This document shows positions 1-8,041 of a DNA stretch of 64,000 bases, one piece after another. This stretch comes from Streptomyces sp. NRRL S-646 (GTDB lineage Bacteria; Actinomycetota; Actinomycetes; Streptomycetales; Streptomycetaceae). Each line of letters opens with the position of its first letter. The stretch's first letter is position 1. The stretch covers positions 1 to 64,000 of the forward strand of contig NZ_JODC01000032.1 in NCBI RefSeq assembly GCF_000720765.1. Reading direction: 5' to 3'. The notes under the pieces are model-generated. The model was not told the DNA's origin. It saw nothing but the letters and a program-made list of their open reading frames with translations, and did not search any database. The position numbers and the translations under genes are program-made.

Positions 1-102
1 GACGTCATCGCCGAGGCACTCAAGCCGTCCTACGAGGCCGAGGCACTCAAGACCCGGGTCAAGGCCCTCGCCGACAAGCACCCGCTCTACCCCGGTCTGT
101 AA
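1..102 (+). CDS. glyA: Serine hydroxymethyltransferase, C-terminal end (partial)
   Basis: Only the last 33 codons are inside the window, reading [20 protein letters not shown] and ending HPLYPGL before TAA. This tail fits the C-terminus of bacterial serine hydroxymethyltransferase, the PLP enzyme that interconverts serine and glycine and charges tetrahydrofolate with a one-carbon unit. The assignment rests on the short tail and on the next gene, L-serine dehydratase, which commonly follows glyA in Streptomyces. The 5' part lies outside the window. Confidence 0.7.
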   Translation, partial: DVIAEALKPSYEAEALKTRVKALADKHPLYPGL

Positions 103-173
103 CCGACAACCCTCCCGCAGGGGCGTGCCCGTGAACCGCGTCGGCACGCCCCGCCAATCCTCCGGAGTATGGC

Positions 174-1556
174 GTGGCAATCAGCGTCTTCGACCTGTTC
201 TCCATCGGCATCGGCCCGTCCAGTTCGCACACCGTCGGCCCGATGCGCGCCGCCGCGATGTTCGCCGCCCGGCTGAAGCAGGACGGCCTGCTCGCCCAGA
301 CCACCGCGGTACGGGCGGAGCTGTTCGGTTCCCTCGGCGCGACGGGCCACGGCCACGGCACCCCCAAGGCGGTGCTGCTCGGCCTGGAGGGCAACGAGCC
401 GCACACGGTCGACGTCGCCCAGGCCGACCTGGACGTCGAGCGCATCCGCGCCACCGGGCGCATCCGCCTCCTCGGCGCCCAGATCGGCCCGGCCCACGAG
501 ATCGGCTTCGACGTCTCGACCCAGCTGGTCCTGCACCGCCGTCGCTCGCTGCCGTACCACGCCAACGGCATGATCCTCTTCGCCTACGACGCCGACGGTG
601 TGCCGCTGCTGGAGAAGACGTACTACTCGGTGGGCGGCGGCTTCGTCGTCGACGAGGACGCCGTAGGGGCGGACCGGATCAAGCTCGACGACACGGAGCT
701 TGCCCACCCCTTCAGCACGGGCGACGAGCTGCTCCGGCTGGCGAGGGAGACCGGCCTGTCCATCTCCGCGCTGATGCTGGAGAACGAGAAGGCCTGGCGC
801 ACCGAGGAGGAGATCCGCACGGGCCTGCTGGAGATCTGGCGGGTCATGGAGGGCTGTGTGTCGCGCGGCCTGGCCTTGGAGGGCATCCTTCCCGGCGGTC
901 TGAAGGTACGGCGCCGGGCCGCGGCCGCGGCCCGCCAACTGCGCAGCGAGGGCGACCCGTTGGCCCGTGCGATGGAGTGGGTCACGCTCTACGCGATGGC
1001 GGTGAACGAGGAGAACGCGGCGGGCGGCCGGGTCGTCACCGCGCCCACGAACGGCGCGGCGGGCATCATCCCGGCCGTTCTGCACTACTACCTCAACTTC
1101 GTGCCGGGCGCCGACGAGGACGGCATCGTCCGCTTCCTCCTCGCGGCGGGCGCCATCGGCATGCTCTTCAAGGAGAACGCCTCGATCTCCGGCGCCGAGG
1201 TCGGCTGCCAGGGCGAGGTCGGCTCGGCCTGCTCGATGGCGGCGGGCGGCCTCGCCGAGGTACTGGGCGGCAGTCCCGAACAGGTGGAGAACGCCGCGGA
1301 GATCGGCATGGAACACAACCTCGGCCTCACCTGCGACCCCGTAGGCGGCCTGGTCCAGATCCCCTGCATCGAGCGCAACGGCATGGCCGCGGTCAAGGCC
1401 GTGACCGCCGCCCGCATGGCGCTGCGCGGCGACGGCCGCCACCACGTCTCCCTCGACAAGGTCATCAAGACCATGAAGGAGACCGGCGCCGACATGAAGG
1501 TCAAGTACAAGGAGACAGCGCGGGGCGGGCTTGCCGTCAACGTCATCGAGTGCTGA
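174..1556 (+). CDS. sdaA: L-serine ammonia-lyase (iron-sulfur, single chain)
   Basis: A 460-residue cytoplasmic enzyme that deaminates L-serine to pyruvate and ammonia using a [4Fe-4S] cluster. The N-terminal beta-domain carries the family signature [14 protein letters not shown] near residue 12, and the C-terminal alpha-domain has the cysteines expected to hold the cluster ([23 protein letters not shown]). Length matches fused SdaA-type enzymes. The start is GTG at 174, seven bases after the purine block CCGGAG, and gives the conserved opening [20 protein letters not shown]. It lies 71 bp after glyA, so serine made or used by SHMT can be drained to pyruvate by the neighbouring gene. Confidence 0.95.
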   Translation: MAISVFDLFSIGIGPSSSHTVGPMRAAAMFAARLKQDGLLAQTTAVRAELFGSLGATGHGHGTPKAVLLGLEGNEPHTVDVAQADLDVERIRATGRIRLLGAQIGPAHEIGFDVSTQLVLHRRRSLPYHANGMILFAYDADGVPLLEKTYYSVGGGFVVDEDAVGADRIKLDDTELAHPFSTGDELLRLARETGLSISALMLENEKAWRTEEEIRTGLLEIWRVMEGCVSRGLALEGILPGGLKVRRRAAAAARQLRSEGDPLARAMEWVTLYAMAVNEENAAGGRVVTAPTNGAAGIIPAVLHYYLNFVPGADEDGIVRFLLAAGAIGMLFKENASISGAEVGCQGEVGSACSMAAGGLAEVLGGSPEQVENAAEIGMEHNLGLTCDPVGGLVQIPCIERNGMAAVKAVTAARMALRGDGRHHVSLDKVIKTMKETGADMKVKYKETARGGLAVNVIEC

Positions 1557-1696
1557 GGAGGCGCCCCGAAGGGGCGCGGGGCTGTGTCGACTTGCGGCTC
1601 CGCCGTGGGGCGCGACCAGCCACGACGCAGCCGCAGACGAAGGACGGCACATCGCGCCCCCCGGAGCGCCCCGTACGGGAACCAGGAGTTGAGGCC

Positions 1697-2542
1697 ATGG
1701 GACGTGTCACCGAACGACGACGCGTACTGCGCATCCGCGACGGAGCGACCAGCACGCGCCCCGACACGCTGGTGGCGGAGGAACCGCTGGAGATCCGCCT
1801 CAACGGCAGACCCCTGGCGATCACCATGCGCACGCCCGGCGACGACTTCGCCCTGGCCGCGGGGTTCCTGGTGAGCGAGGGAGTCCTGGCCCGGGCCGAG
1901 GAGGTCGCGAACATCGTCTACTGCGCGGGCGCCACCGCGGACGGCTCGAACACGTACAACGTCGTCGACGTGCAACTGGCCCCCGGCGTGCCCGTGCCCG
2001 ACATCTCGCTCGAACGGAACGTCTACACCACGTCCTCCTGCGGGCTGTGCGGCAAGGCGAGCCTCGACGCCGTACGGACCACCGCGCGATGGCCGATTGC
2101 CGACACATCCCCCATCCGCGTCACCCCCGCCCTGCTGTCCGCCCTGCCCGACCAACTCCGCGCCGCCCAGCGGGTGTTCGACCGGACAGGCGGCCTGCAC
2201 GCCGCCGCACTGTTCTCACCCGGGGGCGAACTGCTGGACCTGCGCGAGGACGTCGGCCGGCACAACGCCGTCGACAAGTTGATCGGCCGCGCACTCCAAT
2301 CCGGCCGACTCCCGCTGTCCCAGACCATTCTGCTGGTGTCCGGACGGGCCTCCTTCGAGCTGGCGCAGAAGGCCGTCATGGCGGGCATCCCGCTGCTGGC
2401 AGCGGTCTCGGCACCGTCCTCCCTGGCGGTGGACCTGGCGGCGGAGACCGGGCTCACGCTCGTGGGCTTCCTGCGCGGCACCTCCATGAACGTGTACACG
2501 GGCGAGCAGCGCATCGACCTCACCGCCGAGGTCGCGGCGTGA
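1697..2542 (+). CDS. fdhD: Formate dehydrogenase accessory sulfurtransferase FdhD
   Basis: A 281-residue protein that carries sulfur from a cysteine desulfurase to the molybdenum cofactor of formate dehydrogenase. The active CxxC is seen as [11 protein letters not shown] (Cys115 and Cys118), with the family blocks [18 protein letters not shown] and [16 protein letters not shown]. The ATG at 1697 follows an AGGAGTTGAGG ribosome-binding region. The next gene's GTG overlaps its stop by four bases, so the two are probably translated together. No formate dehydrogenase catalytic subunit is in the window. Confidence 0.95.
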   Translation: MGRVTERRRVLRIRDGATSTRPDTLVAEEPLEIRLNGRPLAITMRTPGDDFALAAGFLVSEGVLARAEEVANIVYCAGATADGSNTYNVVDVQLAPGVPVPDISLERNVYTTSSCGLCGKASLDAVRTTARWPIADTSPIRVTPALLSALPDQLRAAQRVFDRTGGLHAAALFSPGGELLDLREDVGRHNAVDKLIGRALQSGRLPLSQTILLVSGRASFELAQKAVMAGIPLLAAVSAPSSLAVDLAAETGLTLVGFLRGTSMNVYTGEQRIDLTAEVAA

Positions 2543-3876
2543 CCCGGCGCGCCCCGCTGCACGGCGGCACCCTCCTCCCCCCGCCCCGGCAGCGACCGCC
2601 CGGCGCCCGCAGCCGCCCCCGCCGTGTCGCCATGCTCAGCGTGCACACCTCACCGCTGCACCAGCCCGGCACGGGCGACGCGGGCGGTATGAACGTCTAC
2701 ATCGTCGAGCTCGCCAAGCGCCTCGCCGCCATCGACATCGAGGTGGAGATCTTCACCCGGGCCACCTCCGCGGCCCTCCCGCCCAGCGTCGAACTCGCGC
2801 CCGGCGTCCTGGTGCGGCACGTGGCCGCCGGGCCGTACGAGGGCCTGGCCAAGGAGGACCTGCCCGCGCAGCTGTGCGCCTTCACCCACGGAGTGACCCA
2901 GGCCTGGGCCGGCCGGCACCCCGGCCACTACGACCTGGTCCACTCCCACTACTGGCTCTCCGGCCAGGTCGGCCGGCTCACCGCCGAGCGCTGGGGCGTC
3001 CCGCTCGTCCATGCCATGCACACCATGGCCAAGGTCAAGAACGCCTCCCTCGCAGACGGCGACACCCCCGAACCCGCGCACCGCGTACTCGGCGAGACCC
3101 AAGTCGCCCGCGCCGCCGACCGGTTGATAGCGAACACCGACAAGGAGGCGGAGGAACTCCTCCACCACTACGACGCCGACACCGACCGCGTGTCGGTCGT
3201 CCACCCCGGCGTCAACCTGGAACGCTTCCGGCCCGAGGCGTCCGGAGTGGAAGCAGGCCGCGCCGCGGCCCGCACCCGCCTCGGACTGCCGGCGCACGCC
3301 CTCATCCCCCTGTTCGCGGGCCGCATCCAGCCGCTGAAGGCACCGGACGTCCTGCTCCGCGCGGTGGCCCGGCTGCTGGAGGAGCGGCCGCAGCTGCGGG
3401 AGCGGATCGTGGTGCCCGTCGTGGGCGGGCCGAGCGGCAGCGGCCTGGCCAGGCCGGAGGGTCTGCAGAAACTGGCGGCCTGCCTCGGCATCTCCGACGT
3501 CGTACTGTTCCGGCCACCGGTCGGCCAGGACCAGCTCGCCGACTGGTACCGGGCGGCATCCGTCCTGGTCATGCCCTCCTACAGCGAGTCCTTCGGCCTG
3601 GTCGCCGTCGAGGCACAGGCCTGCGGCACCCCGGTGATCGCCGCCGCGGTCGGCGGTCTGCCGGTGGCGGTACGGGACGGCGTGAGCGGCGTACTCGTAC
3701 CGGGGCACGACCCGGTCGACTATGCGCGGGCGCTGCGCCGCTTCGCCGACGATCCTGCGCTCTCCGCCCGCATGGGCGAGGCCGCGGCCCGCCACGCCCG
3801 CTCCTTCGGCTGGGACACGGCCGCGGCGGCGACGGCACAGGTGTACACGGCGGCTGTGCGCGAGGCGTGCCGCTGA
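2539..3876 (+). CDS. mshA: MshA-type family 4 glycosyltransferase (D-inositol-3-phosphate GlcNAc transferase)
   Basis: A 445-residue GT-B glycosyltransferase. Family knowledge: MshA joins GlcNAc from UDP-GlcNAc to 1L-myo-inositol-1-phosphate, the first step of mycothiol synthesis. The N-lobe has [20 protein letters not shown], the middle VHSHYWLSG and [11 protein letters not shown], and the C-lobe the donor-site signature [20 protein letters not shown]. The start is taken as GTG at 2539, overlapping the fdhD stop. The link to fdhD is not the usual mshA context I know for Streptomyces (near phosphoglycerate mutase), so this could be a second, paralogous copy with a different acceptor. The 287 bp after it show no further gene. 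Confidence 0.8.
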   Translation: MTRRAPLHGGTLLPPPRQRPPGARSRPRRVAMLSVHTSPLHQPGTGDAGGMNVYIVELAKRLAAIDIEVEIFTRATSAALPPSVELAPGVLVRHVAAGPYEGLAKEDLPAQLCAFTHGVTQAWAGRHPGHYDLVHSHYWLSGQVGRLTAERWGVPLVHAMHTMAKVKNASLADGDTPEPAHRVLGETQVARAADRLIANTDKEAEELLHHYDADTDRVSVVHPGVNLERFRPEASGVEAGRAAARTRLGLPAHALIPLFAGRIQPLKAPDVLLRAVARLLEERPQLRERIVVPVVGGPSGSGLARPEGLQKLAACLGISDVVLFRPPVGQDQLADWYRAASVLVMPSYSESFGLVAVEAQACGTPVIAAAVGGLPVAVRDGVSGVLVPGHDPVDYARALRRFADDPALSARMGEAAARHARSFGWDTAAAATAQVYTAAVREACR

Positions 3877-4163
3877 GGTCGGCCATCACCTCGCCCGCCT
3901 GCCGCTCCGCCCCGGCGCCAGGCGTCGGGGCCCGTGTCCTTGGCGGCCCGGCGGGAGCTCCACGTCCCCGTTCAGCGGGACACCTTCGACCCCGCCCGAG
4001 CCGTCCGGCGGGTGTGCGCCCGCACGGGCGTTGAGGCGCTGTCGGCGGATACGACCCCCTTATGACGCGATCAACACGAACCACACGCCTGTTGTGCGAA
4101 AACGTCGGTTAGTGTGCATGGCTAAGTGACGCAAAGGGGGCAGAGCAGGCGGAGGGCGAAGCT

Positions 4164-5720
4164 GTGTCGGACGAAGGGCGGCTCGTCGCCGGGCGCTACC
4201 GGCTGGTCGAGCGCATCGGTCGCGGCGGTATGGGCACCGTGTGGCGCGCCGAGGACGAGGAGCTCACCCGGCACGTCGCACTCAAACGGCTGCACACACC
4301 GCCGCACCTGTCCGACGCCGAGATCACCACGCTGTACGAGCGCGTCCGCCGCGAGGCGCGCAGTGCCGCCAGGGTCGTGCACCCCAACGTGGTCGTCGTC
4401 CATGACGTCGTAGACGACGACGGGCAGCCGTGCATCGTCATGGAGTACGTCCCCGCCGGCACCCTCGCCGACGTCCTCGACGGCGGCCGGACGCTGCCGC
4501 CCGAGGAGGCGGCACGCATCGGCCTCGGTGTGATCTCCGCGGTACGGGCCGCGCACACGGCCGGCGTGCTGCACCGCGACATCAAGCCCGGCAACGTCCT
4601 GCTCGGTCCCGGCGGCCGGGTCGTGCTGACCGACTTCGGTATCGCGCAGACCGCCGGGACCTCGACGCTCACCCAGACCGGGGAGATGATCGGCTCCATC
4701 GACTTCATGGCCCCCGAACGGATCCGCGGCCACAAGCCCGGCCCGGCCTCGGACCTCTGGTCGCTGGGCGCGACGCTGTACCAGGCGGTGGAGGGGCGTC
4801 CGCCGTACCGCCGCGAGACCCCCATGGAGACCGCGTACGCCATCGCCGTCGACCCGCTGGAGCCGATGCGGAAGGCCGGTTCGCTGGAACCGCTCATCGA
4901 GGCCCTGCTGTCGAAGGAGCCCGAGGACCGGCCCACGGCGGAGCAGACGGAACGGGCACTGCGGGCCACCTGGTCCACCGGCCCGCCGACCGAGCGGTCC
5001 TCCGCCGTCCCCGCCCCGCTGCCGACAGGCCCGGAGGGCGACGACTCGACCACGCACCACACCACCGCGACGCCGCCGAGCCCACCGGCGCAGACGGGCA
5101 GGAGCGCACGCCGGCGCCGTCGCGCCCGAAGAGGCCGTGTCCTCGTGCCGGTCCTGGCCGTCCTGGCCGCGGCCGCCATCGCCCTCACGCTGTACGTGTC
5201 GTCGCACCGGTCCGACCGGGACGGAGCGCACGCAGTCACCACGCCCACCCCGTCCGCGTCGCCCTCGCCCGTCCCCGACGGCTACCACCAGGTCCACGCC
5301 GACCAGCTCGGCGTCTCCTTCCCCGTGCCGGACGGCTGGAAGCCGAAGAAGCAGTCGAGCGACGACGAGGTCACCTACACCGACCCGACCGGCCTCGCCG
5401 GAATCACCATCGGCATGGTGGACCCCGCGGGCTCCAACCCCGTCGGCCACTTCAAGGACATCGAGGCGAACACCAAGGCCAACTACTCCGTCTACCGCAG
5501 GCTGCGCATGCAGGAGACCACCTTCCGGGGCAAACCGGCGGCGGTGTGGGAGTTCACCTTCCAGGGCCGGGCCCGCGCCTTCCGCGCCATCGACCTCGGC
5601 CACGGCACCGCGGGCGGCCGGGAGTACGACATCTATCTGTCGGCCCCGGAGGCCGAGTGGGGCACCTACCGCCCGGTCTTCGACGACGTCAGGGACGGGT
5701 TCACCGAACAGCAGCCGTGA
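4164..5720 (+). CDS. Transmembrane serine/threonine protein kinase
   Basis: A 518-residue Hanks-type kinase. The N-terminal catalytic domain (about 11-275) has the glycine loop IGRGGMGTVW, ATP-anchoring Lys41 in VALKRL, catalytic loop HRDIKPGNVLL, DFG and the APE-like MAPERIRG. A proline/threonine-rich linker precedes one membrane segment at about 325-348 (LVPVLAVLAAAAIALTLYV) after a run of arginines, giving a cytoplasmic kinase and an extracellular domain of about 170 residues with no PASTA repeats. That outer domain (DGYHQVHADQLGVSFPVPDG) resembles the small beta-rich sensor tails common in Streptomyces kinases. The start is GTG at 4164 with GGAGGG upstream. Its ligand is unknown. Confidence 0.93.
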   Translation: MSDEGRLVAGRYRLVERIGRGGMGTVWRAEDEELTRHVALKRLHTPPHLSDAEITTLYERVRREARSAARVVHPNVVVVHDVVDDDGQPCIVMEYVPAGTLADVLDGGRTLPPEEAARIGLGVISAVRAAHTAGVLHRDIKPGNVLLGPGGRVVLTDFGIAQTAGTSTLTQTGEMIGSIDFMAPERIRGHKPGPASDLWSLGATLYQAVEGRPPYRRETPMETAYAIAVDPLEPMRKAGSLEPLIEALLSKEPEDRPTAEQTERALRATWSTGPPTERSSAVPAPLPTGPEGDDSTTHHTTATPPSPPAQTGRSARRRRRARRGRVLVPVLAVLAAAAIALTLYVSSHRSDRDGAHAVTTPTPSASPSPVPDGYHQVHADQLGVSFPVPDGWKPKKQSSDDEVTYTDPTGLAGITIGMVDPAGSNPVGHFKDIEANTKANYSVYRRLRMQETTFRGKPAAVWEFTFQGRARAFRAIDLGHGTAGGREYDIYLSAPEAEWGTYRPVFDDVRDGFTEQQP

Positions 5721-5740
5721 GCCCGATGGGCCGATGAGAC

Positions 5741-6259
5741 CTATGTGCCCGGGAACAGGGCGCGGGCGTGCTCGGGGTCCGAGGCCATGGCGACCGGGTC
5801 GAGGCCGTCCGGCAGCGGGACGAGCATGGCGTCCGCGTACGGCACCCGCACCAGGTCGGAGAAGAGACCGCCCCAGCTGCCGCCGATGGGCGCCCCGTAC
5901 ATGGCCATGTGCGGTACGGCCGTGCAGTGCGCGGTCAGTCCGGCGCTGCAGTGGTCGCACGTGCCGCAGTTGATGGACCACGGGACGACCACCGGGTCAC
6001 CGGGGGCGACGCCAGTGACGGCGTCGCCCGTGTCGACGACCCGGGCCACGCACTCGTGGCCGAGGGCGAAGGGAGGGTCGACGCTGTATTTGATTTGCGG
6101 CTGCCGCCGCGTGGCGTGTCCGGCCAGGATCGCCGAGTCGACGTCGCAGGAGGTCGCGGCCACGGGGGCGACGATCGCCTCCCGGTCGGACTGGATTCTG
6201 GGGTCGGGCGCCTCGCGCCACTCCACGGAGTGCCGGGCGACGTAGGTCAGTTCACGCAT
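5741..6259 (-). pseudogene. Truncated zinc-dependent alcohol dehydrogenase (GroES-like half only)
   Basis: A 172-residue reading frame matches only the N-terminal, GroES-like catalytic half of medium-chain zinc dehydrogenases. Visible are TSCDVDSAIL at the catalytic-zinc end, GHECVARVVDTGD, and all four structural-zinc cysteines in CGTCDHCSAGLTAHC. It stops just after DGLDPVAMASD, where the Rossmann NAD(P) domain should begin, and ends in an unrelated ARALFPGT tail. Full enzymes are about 350-380 residues, so the coenzyme domain is gone. Its ATG overlaps the stop of the tautomerase gene upstream by eight bases, so it was once, or still is, co-transcribed and coupled. A functional stand-alone domain cannot be excluded but is unlikely. 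Confidence 0.75.
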
Positions 6260-6692
6260 CGGCCTGCTGCCCCTTCTGTCCCTGCGCGAGCGCGACCAGG
6301 TCGGCGTGGCGGATGACGGAGCCGCCCGCGCCCCAGGTGCCGTCGGGCTGCTCGTGCACCAGCACCCACACCCGCAGGACGTCGGCCTCGGACAGCCCGG
6401 AGGCCGCGAGCACCGTCTTGGTGGCGTCCTGGACCAGACCCGCCTTGCGCCGCTCGGACAGCGCGCCCTGCGGAACCGTCACGTCCACGAGGAAGCGAGG
6501 CGCCTCGTCCTCGGCAGTGGTCTGCGCGCCTTCGGGCAGCTCGACGAGGTAGCTCCAGGCCTGGGCGCGGAAGAACGTGGTGTCGGGCGCTCCCTCCCAG
6601 CGAAGCAATACGGCGGCCAGGTCGCGCTGGACGGTCCTGCGGCCCTCCTCGGTCAGCGAACCGGACGGGACGGTGAGCCGGATCATCGGCAT
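6252..6692 (-). CDS. Tautomerase-superfamily protein with N-terminal proline
   Basis: The ATG at 6692 (not an upstream in-frame ATG at 6719) gives MPMIRLTVPSGSLTEEGRR, placing a proline directly after the initiator Met, the catalytic base of 4-oxalocrotonate tautomerase enzymes once Met is removed. GAGGA lies eight bases upstream. At 146 residues it is about twice a 4-OT monomer and contains two beta-alpha-beta units (a second one around FLVDVTVPQGALSERRKAGL), as in fused or CHMI-like family members. The substrate is unknown. It forms an operon with the truncated dehydrogenase and faces a TetR gene across two palindromic operators. Confidence 0.8.
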   Translation of the reverse strand: MPMIRLTVPSGSLTEEGRRTVQRDLAAVLLRWEGAPDTTFFRAQAWSYLVELPEGAQTTAEDEAPRFLVDVTVPQGALSERRKAGLVQDATKTVLAASGLSEADVLRVWVLVHEQPDGTWGAGGSVIRHADLVALAQGQKGQQADA

Positions 6693-6722
6693 GACGAGGT
6701 CCTCTCTGCTGCTCAGCACGTT

Positions 6723-6740
6723 TTATGACAGTCGTTATAA
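6723..6740. promoter_or_regulatory. Palindromic TetR-type operator, site 1
   Basis: TTATGACAGTCGTTATAA lies 31 bp upstream of the tautomerase start and on the other side of the TetR gene. It shares TAT-GAC/AAC-GTCGTTATA with three further sites in this locus, so it is probably bound by the divergent TetR protein. Confidence 0.7.
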
Positions 6741-6757
6741 GCGGGGGTCACGCTAGA

Positions 6758-6775
6758 CTATGGCGGTCGTTATAG
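6758..6775. promoter_or_regulatory. Palindromic TetR-type operator, site 2
   Basis: CTATGGCGGTCGTTATAG sits just before the TetR gene. An in-frame ATG at 6760 falls inside this operator, which argues that translation starts instead at the GTG at 6805. Position suggests autoregulation. Confidence 0.7.
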
Positions 6776-6804
6776 CCAGTGGGGTTCGGAGAGGGAGCAC
6801 GGCC

Positions 6805-7389
6805 GTGGTCAAATCCAGCGCACCGTCGCGTGAGCGCATCGTGGCCGGTGCGGCCGACCTGATCAGCAGGCGCGGCCTGAACGCCGCCAGCATCCGCGAG
6901 CTGGCCAAACACGCCAAGGCACCCCTCGGCTCGACATACCACTACTTCCCCGAGGGCAAGGGGCAGTTGGCCGCCGAGGCGGTGCAGTACGCCGGGGGAG
7001 CGGTGTCCCGCGTCCTGCGCAAGGAACTGGACGCGGGCCCGATCGCCGGCCTCCGCGCGTTCCTGTCCCTGTGGCGCGGCATCGTCGTCGAGAGCGACTT
7101 CCGGGCCGGCTGCCCGGTGCTGGCCGTCTCTGTGGAGGAGCCGCCGGCCGACGAGACGCCACCGGCCCTCACCGCCGCGGCCGAGGCCTTCGAGGACTGG
7201 GAGCGACTCCTTGCCGAGGCCCTCCGCAAACACGGCGCCGACAGCGAGCAGGCTCCGGGACTGGCGGCCCTCATCGTGGCCTCCGTCGAGGGTGCCATCG
7301 CCATGTGCCGCGCCAAGCGCAGCATGCAGCCGCTGGACCAGGTGGCACAGCAGCTCGACCCGCTGATCGCGGGCGCGCTCGACGGTTAG
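6805..7389 (+). CDS. TetR-family transcriptional repressor
   Basis: A 194-residue regulator when started at GTG 6805 (AGAGGGA upstream). The N-terminal helix-turn-helix reads IVAGAADLISRRGLNAASIR through GSTYHYFPEGKGQLAAEA, and the C-terminal half is the LmrA/YxaF-like ligand domain (GCPVLAVSVEEPPADE). It lies between two tautomerase genes transcribed away from it on one side and towards it on the other. Both control regions carry the same palindrome as its own promoter, so one repressor likely governs all three units. The effector would be expected to be a substrate or product of the tautomerases. Confidence 0.9.
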   Translation: MVKSSAPSRERIVAGAADLISRRGLNAASIRELAKHAKAPLGSTYHYFPEGKGQLAAEAVQYAGGAVSRVLRKELDAGPIAGLRAFLSLWRGIVVESDFRAGCPVLAVSVEEPPADETPPALTAAAEAFEDWERLLAEALRKHGADSEQAPGLAALIVASVEGAIAMCRAKRSMQPLDQVAQQLDPLIAGALDG

Positions 7390-7392
7390 TGC

Positions 7393-7869
7393 TCAGGCGG
7401 CCATCGCCGCGCGGATCGCCTTGGCCTTCTCCTCGGTGAACACGCCGCTCTCGAGGAGCGAGAGGACGGAGAGGACCTTGCCGCCGGAACCCCAACTGCC
7501 CTCCTCGACGACCCGGAAGTTGACCCACCAGGTGGGCGACGGCTCCGGCAGGCCGCAGGCTTGTGCCAGTGCGGCGAGGACGCGTTCGATGACCTCGGCT
7601 CTGACCTCCCGGTGCCAGTCCCCGTCCATGACGGCCACGTCGATCACCATCACGTCGAGTTCCTGACCGGCGTCCGCCAGCAGTCGGCCCCCGATGGCCA
7701 TCATGTCCGGCGCGCGCTCCACGAAGTGCACCTGGAATCCGACCCGGGCGGCCGGTGCGAAGCGGCCGACCTCGGGCACGAGCACCGCGTCCGTCAGTGT
7801 CTCGGCCAGCGTGCGGCGCTGTTCGACGCTCAGGCGGCCCTGCGGGGCGTTCACGGTGATGACGGTCAC
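7393..7869 (-). CDS. Tautomerase-like protein lacking the catalytic proline
   Basis: A 158-residue protein starting at GTG 7869, six bases after a perfect GGAGG. It resembles its neighbour at 6252 (TVNAPQGRLSVEQRRTLAET, GGKVLSVLSLLESGVFTEEK) and has the same double beta-alpha-beta length. The mature N-terminus would be Thr-Val-Ile-Thr rather than Pro, so the general base of the tautomerase family is missing. It may catalyse something else, or pair with the other protein as the non-catalytic chain of a heteromer. It converges on the TetR gene with only three bases between stops, and its promoter carries operator site 3. Confidence 0.75.
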   Translation of the reverse strand: MTVITVNAPQGRLSVEQRRTLAETLTDAVLVPEVGRFAPAARVGFQVHFVERAPDMMAIGGRLLADAGQELDVMVIDVAVMDGDWHREVRAEVIERVLAALAQACGLPEPSPTWWVNFRVVEEGSWGSGGKVLSVLSLLESGVFTEEKAKAIRAAMAA

Positions 7870-7879
7870 TGCATACCTC

Positions 7880-7897
7880 CTATGACGATCGTTATAG
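7880..7897. promoter_or_regulatory. Palindromic TetR-type operator, site 3
   Basis: CTATGACGATCGTTATAG is the most symmetric copy of the locus palindrome. It overlaps the leader of the tautomerase-like gene, abutting its GGAGG at 7876-7880. Confidence 0.75.
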
Positions 7898-7915
7898 GGC
7901 GACCTTACAGCAGTT

Positions 7916-7933
7916 CTATAACGAGCGTCTTGG
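7916..7933. promoter_or_regulatory. Degenerate operator, site 4
   Basis: CTATAACGAGCGTCTTGG keeps one perfect half-site (CTATAACGA) and a poor second half. It lies 19 bp beyond site 3, as an accessory site might. Confidence 0.4.
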
Positions 7934-7963
7934 AGGTGGGTTCGGTCGTCGGCTCGCTTCAAA

Positions 7964-8015
7964 ATACCCCCTGGGGTACTCGTGCTACTGTCGAAATACA
8001 TACCCCGTGGGGTAT
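7964..8015. promoter_or_regulatory. Tandem CsoR/CstR-type operators
   Basis: Two inverted repeats, ATACCCCCTGGGGTAC (7964-7979) and ATACCCCGTGGGGTAT (8000-8015), lie 36 bp apart centre to centre, upstream of the sulfur operon at 8042. The same motif precedes the CstR-like gene (10880-10895). Such C4-G4 palindromes are typical CsoR/CstR-family sites. Confidence 0.85.
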
Positions 8016-8041
8016 TACTTCGGGATGGAAGGGAGTGCCTC

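Noticed and set aside
87..1652. Long antisense frame over sdaA
   Set aside because: Typical of G+C-rich genes; composition is biased and no domain is seen.
2047..3876. A single long frame that runs through the fdhD end into mshA
   Set aside because: Only the part after 2539 resembles a protein family; the rest is arginine/proline-rich shadow of fdhD.
6760..6804. Upstream ATG start for the TetR gene
   Set aside because: It lies inside an operator palindrome and lacks a ribosome-binding site, whereas GTG 6805 has one.
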